Shown here: piece after piece, positions 50,160 through 62,689 of the stretch
Numbering within the stretch: the stretch's first letter is position 1
Layout of the letters: every line of letters begins with the position of its first letter
Assembly: GCA_932294295.1 (NCBI GenBank)
Contig: OW028576.1
Location: 49,997,699 to 50,061,698 of the forward strand
Length of the DNA stretch: 64,000 bases
DNA from: Alitta virens
Taxonomy: Eukaryota; Annelida; Polychaeta; Phyllodocida; Nereididae
Direction: 5' to 3'
Translations under genes and position numbers: made by a program
The notes under the pieces: generated by a model
Told to the model about the DNA's origin: nothing
The model's input: only the letters and a program-made list of their open reading frames with translations
Databases searched by the model: none

Positions 50160-51540
50160 AATTACATTTTTGTATCATGCAGGAACAGGTTTATTGATTT
50201 GACTTAAAAAATGTAATGAACCACAATTGTCCCAAAATTTATCCTTGCGGTACACCACAAGTTACATGCAGATTACTGGAATTTAAATCAATAAATTCTA
50301 TACAATGCGATATGTTGCTTATAGCCGTTTAAGAGGTCATATGATTTATCTGCAAATCCATAATATTTCAATTTGTGCATCAATACCTTATGATCAAGCA
50401 CATTGAATGCTTTCAAAAGCTCCAGATTTGCATCAATAGGCACCCTGTTGTTATTTCTATATATTTTGACCTAAAACTGTATTGGCTTGAGTAGAACAAA
50501 TTATGTGTTGTAAAATGGTCATAAATTTGATTATATAAAGCCCTTTCAAATATTTTAGATATTCATGGCAATATAGTGTTCATCAACACCTTATAAACTA
50601 GTATCACCCTTGCCATCTTTAGACTAGTTGAAAAAATGCCATATTGAATGGACTGGCTAATCAAAAGTGTCAATAGTTTAGCTTATTGATGTTTAACATA
50701 TTTCAAGAGTTTATTTGAAATTTAAACATATCCACGACTTGATTTTGACTTAAGTGAGTCAAGTAAATGCTAATAATAAGATTATTCTTAGGCTTAAATT
50801 GAAATTCAAGTGTAACAGGATTGGTAAAGTAATCAATGTAGGATTTATCTACAAGGATTTGTATTTTATTTGTCTGTTTTAATCCTATATTAGTGAAATA
50901 ATTGTTGAATTCATTTCCTTTCGCAAGCTTGTTATAAACCATTTCACCCTTATTAGCTTATAAACCATTTCACCTCATTAGGAATTGCTTCGGAAATCCT
51001 TTTTTCTCTTTTGTTATATTCATTATTTCATTAATAGTCATCCATGTTTCTAATGTCATTCCTAAATGTTTTGAATTGTTTATGATGGTAATTTGATTTG
51101 GCTAGATATTTACTCTTTCTCAAGATTTTATTGTAGGTTTTAAAATTCTACCTCTTGCTTTCATAAGTCTCATTATGTACAGAAGTTGATTTCCACAGTA
51201 TACATATAGTTTATCTCTTTTGCTGATTAATTGGATAATGCCCTCGGTTATTCAATTGCTTTTTTGTGTTTGAATTTGTCAAATTTCACATATTTTACTG
51301 GGAAATGTTTGTTTCTATGTTTTGCATAATTTCATTAAAATTGTGGTTACTTTGACTGGGGTCCTCACCAAGGATATTATAAATTGGGCAGTTATTTCGA
51401 TGTTGCCACATAGATGTCAGTATGGTATCTTGGTATGAGTAAGTAGTAAATTTTGAGTTTCTTAACATGTTGTGGTAGCTTAGATGTATATCAATCTCGG
51501 CTTGTTGATTAATCATTAACAAAAATGGGAATTTCATAGA
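50160..51540 (-). pseudogene. Non-LTR reverse transcriptase remnant
   Basis: On the minus strand the region at about 50220-50275 translates to CGVPQG, then a stop, then ILG, the conserved RT core segment. Upstream pieces (50942-50703) read NNYFTNIGLKQTNKI and 51537-51295 is an open but unassigned stretch. Many stops and frameshifts. Sequence 50215-50410 is the same repeat as 61090-61275. Confidence 0.65.
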
Positions 51541-51639
51541 GAATCTGACGTTTATTTTCTGCTCCTATAAATGGGGAGACCATTAAGATGAGTGACTTAC
51601 AATGAAATACTGGTAATTGTGTAAATGTTTCAATGCTAC

Positions 51640-51835
51640 TGGTCTGAATCTTAGGCAGATTGTATGACCAGCCGCCAGAGGCAAATATAATGATGAAACG
51701 GTAAGGCTTGGAGTTCACACCATGTTACCCATGACTGGGATGTTTCGCTTGCCCCAACATAGACAAAGTACTTGGCATGTTTCACGAGAAGAGTGTCGGT
51801 GCTGTCGGTAGTGGGAATCAAACCCCAAACTGTCG
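51640..51835 (-). repeat. SINE-like repeat (family 2)
   Basis: It shares gccagaggcaaa, atgatgaaa, aaggcttggag and cttgccccaacatagac with 6305-6455. The plus-strand end gtgggaatcaaacccc looks like an inverted B-box. Confidence 0.55.
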
Positions 51836-52138
51836 ATTAAAATTTACATATTGTACTTATATAATGCCTGCATTTGATTATGCCTGTTCAGTTTGGGGTT
51901 GTTCAAAAGACATATTAGGGTCAACACTGCAACTTTATTGTGTTTTGTATTTGGTTTTACCTTACAATTGTTTTTATATATTCTGGCCACATTAAAAACT
52001 TTCTGTATGAATGTATCACCAAGAAAAGTATATCTATATACAAATAAATTAATATCTGGGACATTCAGCACAGCTAGTCAATGTAGAAATTACACAAACA
52101 TCACTATAAAGTTTACTCTGACTTTTCGGGTGACTTAC

Positions 52139-52276
52139 CTTGACCAGTGACAAGAATTTCCCCTGGTTCTCTACAAATGATCTCATGGTCTCATCGTCAT
52201 CCATCTCTTGCACTAAACAGTCCAAAGGGCCTTCCTGAGGCTTGTTTGGGATTCTCATGTAGGCATCAGCCATTTT
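52139..52276 (-). CDS. Ankyrin-cGLR gene: linker exon 2
   Basis: A 138-bp phase 0-0 exon between acceptor aatgcttgcag and donor AAG|GTAAGT. The peptide starts KMADAYMRIPNKPQEGPLDC and continues through acidic MDDDETMRSF to SLVK. It is predicted helical and has no recognised domain. It was placed by splice sites and phase: the previous exon ends phase 0 at 54254 and the next micro-exon enters phase 0 at 44721. Confidence 0.65.
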
Positions 52277-54253
52277 CTGCAAGCATTTATTTCTTGGATG
52301 GTAATTAAATAAGTAAGGTATGCATTATCTATTATTGTGAGTGAAATATGCAAGTCCATTACATACAAATGAGAGAATGCTACCCAGATACCCAGATAAA
52401 TAAACATGAATTCACAGACGAAATACACTTGCACTGAAATCAGTTTTTCCCAAATGTGTCAATTGCTTCAAAAAATGATTGTTTGTTTTCAGACAAATAA
52501 TTGTGTCACTGTCCAGACAGCTAGACAGACAGACAGACAGAACTTATTTTTATTTATGCCATAAAAATCATACTAATACAATAAGATATTGTTATATAAA
52601 TATTGGCTCAGGCGATGCCCATTTTGCCTAAGTGTAGGCGCTGCCATAGGCACCCCCTGTTTAAATCATAAACTACAAGTTAAGATTACTGCCAAGTGAA
52701 CAAAAAAATTACAAAACCTTATATAATAAGTGGAAAGGTGGAAAGGCAGAGCTTAAAGAGAGAAGCAGAGACTGCACTGCTGGTATGTTGGTTTTTACAG
52801 ATATAGTCCACTCATTACTGTTTATAATCAGCCAAGATATTTACTGTCCTTAGACAATTATTATTATTGTACAAATCAAACAAATATTTTCGTTGGCCAA
52901 AACAATTATTGTTTAAAAAAAAACAATGCATTGGCTGATTTGAAACAAACTTGATTGATTGATTGATTTATGTAGAATAGTGGACCCCAGCGACACAATT
53001 GTTCTTCTGATAACGATAAACATTTTTTTAGTGTGAGGATATGCAGCAGTCAGTGCAGTGGCAGCCATTGTTTTCCTATGAAAATACCCAATAGGCTAAC
53101 CCTAACCCTGCAAATACCCGAAAGGCACATTGTCACTCTTACTGTAATGTGAAAATGCATTTCATTATTGTCAGCCAGCGTTTATTTGACCTGCTGCCTA
53201 AGGCACATGTAATGATGAAATGATAGAACTCGGGAGTCCTTACCATGCTACACATTTCGTATTTTTTAATGTTCTAATCAGGCTCACATGATGTGCCCAG
53301 CCATAACTTTATTGCCTATTGCCTCATTCTAAGCACACACTACAGCATCTCAGTGAAACTGTTTTATCTGCTGTTTCCACCTCACAAATCTCCCGACCCG
53401 TGGGTTCTAGTTTGCCTTCATGAACAACAGCTGGGCTATTATCACAGATCTACACAATTTAATGTTCCTAATGACAGACATTCTCAAATGCAGTAGCTGA
53501 CATTGATAATTTTCCCGAGGTCAAAATCTATATTAGAAAATAACCTTTGATATAGGACAGGTGCCCTCAAGCAGTGGCTGGCGTGTCGAGACATAGAAGA
53601 AAGAAAGGTGGAGCACTTAAAATTCTGTGGCGAGAGTCTAGGGGACATAATCTATGTCATAAGTGTCGCCAACTACGTTCGCCCTGCTCTAAATCAGTCC
53701 GTTACCATTAGCAGCCCATCAAAAAACCCCATGGGTGCCTTTGCTGCTACTCTGAATCACCTAAATTGTGTCCAAATGACTATCACGGTCGTATTCATGT
53801 CAGAAAAGTGTGTTAAAACTGCATTAGATGAGTAAATAACCATTAGTTGATTCAGATCAGTAGGAAATATTATTTCCTTAATGTGACCAAAGAATCAGAT
53901 GTTTATGTTAAGTGTAGTGAGAGCATCGGGCTTTTGAATGAGGTCAAGTCAATGCACGAGAGCAGTACCTCGTTATTATGTCTTGACAACGAATGATGCC
54001 AGCTGGACATCATTGCTAGCTGGAGAGCTTCCATGCTCATAGACTAAATATTTACATATCTATGATGACTTTTGGTTGTGGCTTCCAAAAAAAAGATTAC
54101 TTTAGTGGCAGGTAGCAGAATTTTAGGTGATACATACCTATCTAAATCTAATTTGTAAAAGACTATAAAAATATTATTTAAATTGGATAGTTCAAATATT
54201 CCTTAAATTTAATGTTCTTACAACAATCCATGCCTTACACATATCTGGCATAC

Positions 54254-54437
54254 CTGTATTATCTCACAGTAGAATGTTGATTCTATCAGTCTGCCAGCTT
54301 TTCTGATCATCTTCAAGAACACCTCTGAGTCTCCTCCCAAAATTCTTGTACCACCTTCTGTGAGTAAGTCCAGAATTCTTTGTCCCTTGTCATCCAGGTC
54401 TTTCTTTTCCTCCACCTTGTCTATGATCTCCAAACAC
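54254..54437 (-). CDS. Ankyrin-cGLR gene: linker exon 1
   Basis: A 184-bp exon after acceptor attattatcag, donor CAG|GTATGC. It enters phase 2 and leaves phase 0. The peptide reads CLEIIDKVEEKKDLDDKG, then QRILDLLTEGGTRILGGD and VFLKMIRKAGRLIEST. It is strongly helical with Lys/Glu-rich and Leu-rich turns. No named domain was recognised. It resembles in style the helical N-terminal part of the catalytic exon (LRRIEQEFG...). Its position follows directly from the phase-2 donor at 58221. Confidence 0.7.
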
Positions 54438-55719
54438 CTGATAATAATTATGTGTCATTTGTTATGAATAAAGCAATAGCACAGTAGATGATGGATGAGT
54501 TACTGCAAACATCAGTTAATTGATGAAACATTATGTCACTTACGTTTTTGTATCAAGTAAAGTATATTTCCTAGCTAATAGCACAAAGTATCAATTTAGC
54601 CAAACCATTTAAGGAAATCTACAGGATAGTTGAACCATTACATATGCCATTATTTATTTACAAAGTGTAAGTTAACTAAGAATACATTCTGGCTCAGTCG
54701 AATGACTCACCTCTGTGATTAAATCTAGCAGGGTCACTTAAAATGTCAATACATGTTACCATCATTGTAAGTTAAGGCCTAGTGCAAAAATAATGAACCC
54801 TCTGGTATCATATTAAATCTCACACAAAAAAATACAGCTATATTATTAACTCTACAGTTGTTATTTATATTTATCTTATATTTGGTATATATTGGAAGCA
54901 TTCTCTCAAAATTTGAGAAAAATCCATGCAGACGTTTTAACTTCATAACAAAATTAACAGCAGAAAAACATCATTTTTTGTGTGTAATTTTTGAAGTTGG
55001 CTTAATATCATTAATCAATAATTTGTACTAATGATTTAACATTCAAAACTAATGTACAGTAAGTATAGTTTTCTAAACTTGTTTTTTGTCTTTGCTCTAC
55101 CTGTTCACGGTCCATTTAAAAAAGGGATTCTCCATACTTAACATAAGAGAAATTTCCACATTTAATGTATTATCAGAGAAATTAATAATGAAAAAAAGAT
55201 ATTATAAAATTATGATACTTGGAATAGTACTAATACCAAAATTTAGTTGGAAATTTTTATGAAGGATTAACTAACAAAATCCGCTAAATATAGCACTTGG
55301 ACATTTCACACCTTGCCTTTACTATGTTTTCGCTAGGCCTTGAGTGAGAACACACTCCAGTTGAGATACCTCTTCAGACCACAATACTAATGCTCTGATC
55401 CATACTTGCAAGGATCTATGTTTATAAACTCATCAATGCAAATATCCCGGATGTATTGCATAGAAGCTGCCATACTTATGTATGAATATGTCAAAGGAAT
55501 TCTACCAAATATATTTGATCAGATATTAAGAAATTCTCTGGTATCAAGTCGAATTACATGAAATTATCATAGTAAAAAAAACGACTAAATTACCAAGATC
55601 TAGTAAATGACATGAACTGCTATCTACAAATCTGCAATCAGAATTAAAAGTAAAATCACCCAGAAATACAAGTAGGGCTGACCATGGCAGGTAAGTGCCA
55701 AAACAATGAGGTGAAAGAT

Positions 55720-55803
55720 GAATCAACCTTAATGGATTCGAACCCAGGACCCAGTGGTGGCAGCTCATGGCGCTACCACTAAGCGAAGCCATTGGTTCTT
55801 TCA
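55720..55803 (-). repeat. tRNA-like SINE head (fragment)
   Basis: The minus strand reads ggcttcgcttagtggtagcg (A box), an anticodon-like gagctgccaccactg, and gggtcctgggttcgaatcc (B box). The acceptor stem is not paired, so a SINE or tRNA fossil is more likely than a tRNA gene. Confidence 0.55.
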
Positions 55804-57447
55804 CCATCATTTCATCATTAATATTAAAACACCTTTTAGGAGTTGAGGATGAAACTTTAGTATGTTGTACCTCCAGGTAAGACATTAGCTCTGAACCAGT
55901 TTCAGTAACCTTGACTTACTCTTCAAGGTCATAAGCCATTTTAAAGTCAAAATTTCAAATAACTTAGCAACAATATGATTGGCTGAATTTTCCAGTACTA
56001 ATCTGAGCATGACATCGCATAGGTAATGTAGATGTCACTTACTGCAAGGATGATGATGTCAAATGCAGTTTGTGTGCATTAGACGACATACAATACTTTC
56101 TGGTGGATTACTTAATTTTGGTGGACAGATGTGATAATACCTCACAGCAGTGTTTAGATTTTGGAGATATTTGGATGTTAATCCATTAATTGATGTTTCC
56201 ATTTATGTGTATAACCACTTTTACATGCTATGCCTGACAGATTGCTAGGAAAATTTGCAGTGGGTGACATTTTGGCCAACCAGAAAATTAGCTGACATGT
56301 ACTTTGGGCTGACACGCTGGACCAGCCTGGCATTAATCTAGCAAAGGACCAACACTGGGTCAACTGGACAACTGACCAACGTTAGATCAACGTATCGGCC
56401 AGCAAATTGGTCAGGGTTAAATTGCTGTTATCCTTAGCGATGGGGGATATTTTTCATTTTTGGAGTGGATATGCATTTGTAGGAAATTTAACATGCTTAA
56501 TTAATTGAGACCACTCAATTATTGTATTCATTAACAAGAACATTTAAACGTTTTCATTTAGTACCTTATTTAATGATCTAGCTTTATTCAATCATAAGAT
56601 AATAACAGAGACATCACTCATGACTCTGACGCCATCAATTTGTGGCACATCAAACAGTAAGTATCCTGGCAGTTAAAATGTAAAATACATAGTTAAATAA
56701 AAAGGGGTATTGTGTTTAAATCCTATAAGTTAACCAAATATACCAAAAGATAGCCCAAACTTTCTACTATTTGTATGTATCAATTATATGTTGATATATT
56801 TAATATTTATTGAACAAAGCATTGTTTTCTGAACAAAAGTAGCAAAAATAGCAACATGACAGGATTTTGCACATTGACAGAGAGATAGCACCATGGACAT
56901 AATTCGTAATTGTTATTGATAATATTATCATATAATGATAGGGTAATTTCTCAAGTCTTTGTTAAGTTTTCTAATCAAATGAAAAATGACGAAGTTCTGG
57001 AAGAAAATGTGGCACAAAGAATAACAAACTAGGCCTATCTTTCACAAGAGTGAAGACACTCAACACAGTGTCATGAATTACCTATATTCGAAATGTTAAA
57101 TTCTCTGAATATTTATGACTACTTTGCTTATTGGGTACCACCAAATTTTATATTTCAAAATTAGGTAGTAGATAGATATGGGAAGTGCATCCCTCTAAGG
57201 CACGTTTTTGCCACTATGGAGGGTGGATTTCATCTGTTGATTGATGAGGTGAGAGAGAGAGGAGTCCAACCATGTTACATATTTACCCAATGGGAGGGAT
57301 CTTTTACTTGCTTCACTAAACTCACTAAACTTCAAATTTGATCATGTTTTTGGAAAAACAACGCTGAAAGATAGAACATTAAGAAACCATCCAAAATAAT
57401 TTTAAAATGACTACCATGGCAACCACTTGCACATTAGTACACTGGGT

Positions 57448-58142
57448 TTCCAACCACTGGTCCCGGGTTCGATTCCCGGTCGAGCCTAAGTTGGAAGGCT
57501 GTATCATCCATTATTTTATTGCCACGGTTATGTACTGGTATGCACCAGTAGTTCTAAAATAAACACCAGGTGGAGTACATGTGCTTGGCATGCTACAGCG
57601 AGTCAGCAGTGGTCAGTGGATGTTAACCTACTGAAATGCTGAAGTGTCCACTGTTGAAATGCTTTCATCTATTATGAAGTAACTTATTGTGAATTATATA
57701 AGTTAATTAGTCAAATCATACTATTGCATTTACTCAATATTAGTATTTTTAGATTTATTGTAACAAATTGCAGCGATTTGTTTAGATGTAAATCTGAAGT
57801 GAAGACTGATAATTCCTGGTTGGAGACAGAATATGTCATGAATTGTGAGTGCTATAGTTTTGGTAACATTTCTCATAATTTAACGATTTGTGATAATTGA
57901 TGTAAACTATCGTATTGGTTTTATATTTATAAATTGATGAGGTATAATTTCAGAGATTTAACAAGTATTTATTAAACAATTATTATTATACATGTGAATA
58001 TAAACTATTTGTGTTATTTACATTATTTTCCTCAATGTGAGCATTTTTGTTCTGCAGGGAACCTACTTCTACTTATAAAATTCCTGCCTGTCCTAATAAG
58101 CCCATCAGGTGCAGAAATACAGGACATAAAGCCCTAATCCAC
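57448..58142 (+). repeat. tRNA-Gly-like SINE, copy C, split by a ~530-bp insertion
   Basis: Its head and B box (ggtcccgggttcgattcccg) are at 57460-57485, and the body follows to about 57540. The tail (ctgcctgtcctaataagccc, aggacataaagccctaatcc) resumes at 58083. The A-box half is lost. The inserted sequence is AT-rich and unidentified. Confidence 0.8.
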
Positions 58143-58220
58143 CCAAACCCACTCAACTTAAAAACATGTTTCTGTGATATTTTAGATAGTATAAAAAAAT
58201 CCTGTAGTAATTCTACTTAC

Positions 58221-59546
58221 TGAAAACTAAATCCTGCTCTTGCAAGGTCAGCATTTGCACCATTCTTGAGTAAGATCTCTTCAATTTCAGAGAAAATTCC
58301 CTCAGCATCTGATCCATTTTCCTGATTTCCCAACTTTCCTCCCAGAATCCAGCTGTATGGGGTCACTGAATGTTTGTCCTGTGCATTCACATTTTGAGAT
58401 GTTGTGATGGTCTGAAGATGCGGCAAAATATGCTTTGCCATGCATGGATCCCGAGACACTTGTCTCATGCGTATATGTAGAACGGTGCATTCTTGGTTGT
58501 CTTGAACATTGATGTTTGATTCAGTTATTAATCTGTTAACAAACTCCCAGTAAATACTGAGGCTATGCTCTGGAATATCTTTGCCATATTTGTCTGCTAA
58601 TACATGGAGAACAGTGCGTCCTTGGTTGTCTTGAACGTTGATGTTTGATTCAGTTGCTAATCTCTTAGCAAGCTCCCAGTAAATACTGAGGCTGTGCTCT
58701 GGAATATCTTTGTTGTATTTTTCTGCCAATATATGCAAAGCTGTCTGTCCATTGGTAACCTGAGCATCAATGCTTGAATCAGATATCAAGTTCTTGACAA
58801 GATCAAGAAATGTCTCATGTCCATTTTGAGAGACAGGTTTCACATATATGGGAAATGACTCCGCAAGGTAATGCAAACAAGTTTTTCCTTCAGTGTTCTT
58901 ATTGGCTATGTTGTTATCTGATCTTAGTAAACATACAATGTCTCTCACATTTTCTAAGATGTCCTCCTGCAGTTTCATGCCATCAATAAACCACTGCAAT
59001 GGGGCGTTGTTATCAGAATCGGTCATATCAACAATGGCAGGGTCATGCTCTATGAGTTTGGATATAACTTCTTTATATTGTTGGAAGAAATCATCTGGTA
59101 AATGTTCAAGCTCTCCAATGAGCCATTTCCAGTCATGTGCCACCAGATAATGTAGTGAAGTGCCATGGAGATGGTCATTGGTCAAACCTTTAGGAGACAG
59201 AAACAGGGGCATGACTTCCATTAAAGAATTGAAAAGGTGATTCTTGTACATCAGGACATACTTGATGGCCCTGAAAAACCAGCACTGTGCAGAGTATCCA
59301 CATTTCCTTGCTTGAGTCTCCAATTGCTCTTGGGGTATCCAAGTAGGATTTGCTCCTTTCTCAAGCAGAAGTTTCAAAGTATTCAGAAATTCTTCTGTCC
59401 ACTCAATGCACCTGGCTGGTTTACCTGACTCTGATTCATCTGATTCTGAATCCTCTGAATCTGATTCATCTGATTCATTTGATTCTGAATGTAGTGACGG
59501 CATTACATACTCTGACTTCGCAATGAGAATCCACAGACACTTGCTC
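58221..59546 (-). CDS. Ankyrin-cGLR gene: first ankyrin exon with acidic leader
   Basis: A 1,326-bp symmetric phase 2-2 exon, acceptor tttatcttcag, donor CA|GTAAGT. It opens SKCLWILIAKSEYVM, then an acidic Ser/Asp/Glu run (SESNESDESDSEDSESDE). LLLEKGANPTWIPQ and ankyrin-type units follow: GTSLHYLVAHDW, NAPLQWFIDGM, GKTCLHYLAESF, GQTALHILAEKY, GRTVLHVLADKY, CTVLHIRMRQ and SVTPYSWILGGK. Two adjacent units are near-identical over 129 bp (58492 and 58621), a recent internal duplication. The last duplicated unit reads LHIRMRQ where its siblings read LHILAEK or LHVLADK. This exon and 43896-44588 are paralogous. An ATG at 59503-59501 could be an alternative start, but the frame is open from the acceptor and a fitting micro-exon lies upstream. 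Confidence 0.85.
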
Positions 59547-59687
59547 CTGAAGATAAAAAGATTTTATAAATTAAAACCTATCAGTGCAGTTCAAATGTTT
59601 TCAATATATTCATATAATTTCAAATAATAATTCATCAGTTACTCTGCAAGATTAATGCTAAATTATAAACCAATATGTAACACTCAC

Positions 59688-59722
59688 CATGAACTTTCAC
59701 TGAATTCTATAGGTATCAGTAT
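59688..59722 (-). CDS. Ankyrin-cGLR gene: most upstream exon seen (35 bp)
   Basis: It encodes ILIPIEFSESS plus two bases of a Trp codon completed by the next exon. Acceptor taactttttcag, donor TG|GTGAGT, phase 0 in and 2 out. It is the structural counterpart of the micro-exon at 44690-44721. Being phase 0 at an acceptor, it needs at least one exon farther upstream, which was not found before the window end. Confidence 0.65.
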
Positions 59723-61079
59723 CTGAAAAAGTTAAAAATGCTTAATTGAATAATAAATCAATATTTTGGATGCAATTCTTTCTAGCTGAGTTTGGGGGTC
59801 AGCTCATCACTACTTTAACATTTATAGACAAGTTCCATGGAATTTCACCTAGTTGCACTTACTTGTCAATGAATTATTTAATAAAAAATTAAAGTTTGTT
59901 GCATTTTTGGCTCGAATCTTCAGCAGAGATTGCATTGCTGTAGAGGAAGTTCAAGTTGTGAAGTGGCTACAGTAATGGGCAGTAGAGCACAATGTCCCTT
60001 CCTTAGCACACTTTCAAATATATAGATGGGGTTTTTTAATGACTGAAGAATGGGTGTTTTAGCGAATAATCCTCAGAAGTTTAGCACATTTCTGATAACA
60101 TGGGAAAAAAATGGACATTTAATGTCATTAGGACCTTGAAAATACTGAAAATTAAATCCTTTAATTTCTCAGAAACTAAACATGATTCTTATTTCATTTT
60201 TTTTCACTACGTAGCCCAAATTTGGCAAATTTACATTGAATTCCAAGAGGCATTTGAAGGGAAGTTGTAGAGACAGTCAACTCAATCCCCAGATAGATCA
60301 CAACCTTGTCTTTCCTTAACGGACTGCTGACAATAACAATGTTGACAAAGAAAGACATTTATTCACCAACAAATAGGGAGACTCACTGAAGACAAGCAAC
60401 TTGTTGCTGATAGTAGGCCGCCCAGGCAATTTGATTTTTTATGGAATTTTGTGGAATGGTATTGTATATTTTTGGATATAGGTAGCTAATACTATATTTT
60501 GCAGGCTTATGTTTTACTACGGGCACTTGAAGATTGCTGGACGGTCGTGTTTAATAACTCGATATTCAGTTGCATAAATAGTGGACTTGTATGTGCATTT
60601 TGCATTTGATGTTATATGAACAGCTTTATTTTTGCAGTTGCAGGTTAAATGATTGATTTGTGACAGAATTAGTAAATGTAAATATTTAACAAGATATTGC
60701 AAGGCAGTGTTCTTTTGAAACATCTCATTATGCCAATTGTTTTGCAATTTCCTTTGATATCAAATCAATATACTTTTTCCACGTTAAATGCTTGAAAATT
60801 CTTATCTCAAGAAAATCAAATAAATTTTGTAACATTTACAAATAAAATTCTTCCACAATTATATTTTTGTATTGCATTGTTTGGTGTGAAACAACATTGC
60901 TTTGGTCTTTGCTATACTCAGAGAAATTGTAATTAGTTTTAACCAGCTTTTAGTTCATGATATATATATTCTTCAATTCCCGTGTTGTATTTAAAAGCAC
61001 TTAATGTTGCAAACCGCGTGGTGACATCTGCATAAATGATTGGGTGAAAGTGTGTCACTGCATTGCTGAGATCATTAAA

Positions 61080-61640
61080 AAATATAATGAACGACAGTGG
61101 TCCCTAAATTTATTCCTATGGTACACCACAAGTTACATGCCGATTACTGGAATTTAAATCAATAAATTCTATACATTGCGATCTGTTGCTTAAGTAGCTG
61201 TTTAAGAGGTCATATGATTTATCTGCAAATCCATAATATTTCAATTTGTGCCTCAAAAACTTGTGATCAAGTACTTTGACCTAAAATCGTATTGGCTTGA
61301 GTAGAACAAATCATGTGTGGTCAAATGGTCATAAATTTGATTATATAAAGCCCTTTCATATATTTTAAACGTGCTTGGCAATATAGATATTGGTGTGCAG
61401 TTAATAAAGCATTCTTCATAGCCTTTCTTATAAACTGGTATCACCCTTGCCATCTTGAGGATTTATCTAGTAGGATTAGTATTTAATTTGCCTGTTTTAA
61501 TCCAATGTTGGTGAAATATTTGTTGAATTCATTTCCAATCACAAGCTTGTCCGAAACCACTTCACCATAAATTAGGAACTGCTTTGGAAATTTTTTTTTT
61601 CTGTTTTGTTATATTCATTATTTCATTGAATTTGTGTCCT
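61080..61640 (-). pseudogene. Non-LTR reverse transcriptase remnant, second copy
   Basis: The minus strand reads ARVIPVYKKG, PISILPSTFKIYERALYNQI and YSSQYDFRSKY (61453-61253), the classic start of a non-LTR RT domain. Farther down it gives CGVP, stops, then GPLSFIIFFNDLS (61140-61065). It is the same family as 50160-51540 and broken by stops. Confidence 0.8.
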
Positions 61641-62289
61641 CCTCATTATCCATAGATATGTCAGCATATAGGAATGCTTACAGTTGTAACAATGTACTGG
61701 TTAAATGTGTAGAAAAACCATGTTGGCTGCATACTAATCGACTTATCTAAAGCCTTTGACATCCGGCCTCATCAGTCTGGTGAATTACCACTAAAATGTA
61801 ATGCTCTATCATTACCACAAATATGGTAGCAATAGAACAGCTACCATAAAAGAGGAATGCTCTACTGTTACTAAATTGTGGTAGCATTTGCAGTTCATTA
61901 ATTATATGTTAGATGGAAGCAGTATCCACTTGAAAAGTGGTGATTTAGATCTTTATCACTGATGATTGACATCAGCTGATGCTGAGTATGCAACCCCCTT
62001 TCTTCACCTCTCTGGGATTTCACCTTCCCTCTCGTCACCCCATCATGTACATTATATTGGTATCAATAAGGAATGGGAGATAGAAACTCTGCATAGAAGC
62101 TGGAGAAGAGAGGACATATACTATTCAAGTCGAAATCTGAATGTTTGTTCAATATTGTTAAACAGTAAATGTTACATTCACTTTTTCTATATATCTATTT
62201 CTCTATCGGTCTGTCTGTCTGTGAAGGAATATTGATAAATAGTAAATGTTACATTCACCGTTTAATATAAATTTCTTTTTTTTATTACA

Positions 62290-62375
62290 CACAGCCAATC
62301 AATCAATGGATCAATCCATTAATGGATCAATCAATGGATCAATCAATCAATCAAATCTATCTATCTATCTATAAT
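62290..62375. repeat. (ATCA)n/(ATCT)n simple repeat
   Basis: atcaatcaatggatcaatcc variants followed by ctatctatctat. A spurious frame crosses it. Confidence 0.9.
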
Positions 62376-62689
62376 TTGGTAACACACTTAAAATGGCGTA
62401 TTAATGATTTATCAGGTTATGTTGACAATATAGATACACCTAAAATAAGTTTCAACCTATCTCAGGCTGACAGCCGTAATCAGCTGCAAATGCACAAGAC
62501 CAATTTTTGGCACCATGCCCAGTTTTGAAATTATCTATTGTGCAAGTGTAGAATTTGTAGGTATGGGGTATCACATTTAGTAAAATTAAAAGCTTTTTCA
62601 GTATAATATAATAAATTGTGTCAATGCAGACAATTTTAGCAACTACCGCAGTCCCATATATCTTGACTGTTAGTTATAGTCTCACTTGA

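Noticed and set aside
59406..59627. Plus-strand Ser/Asp-rich ORF
   Set aside because: Antisense shadow of the acidic leader of the ankyrin exon.
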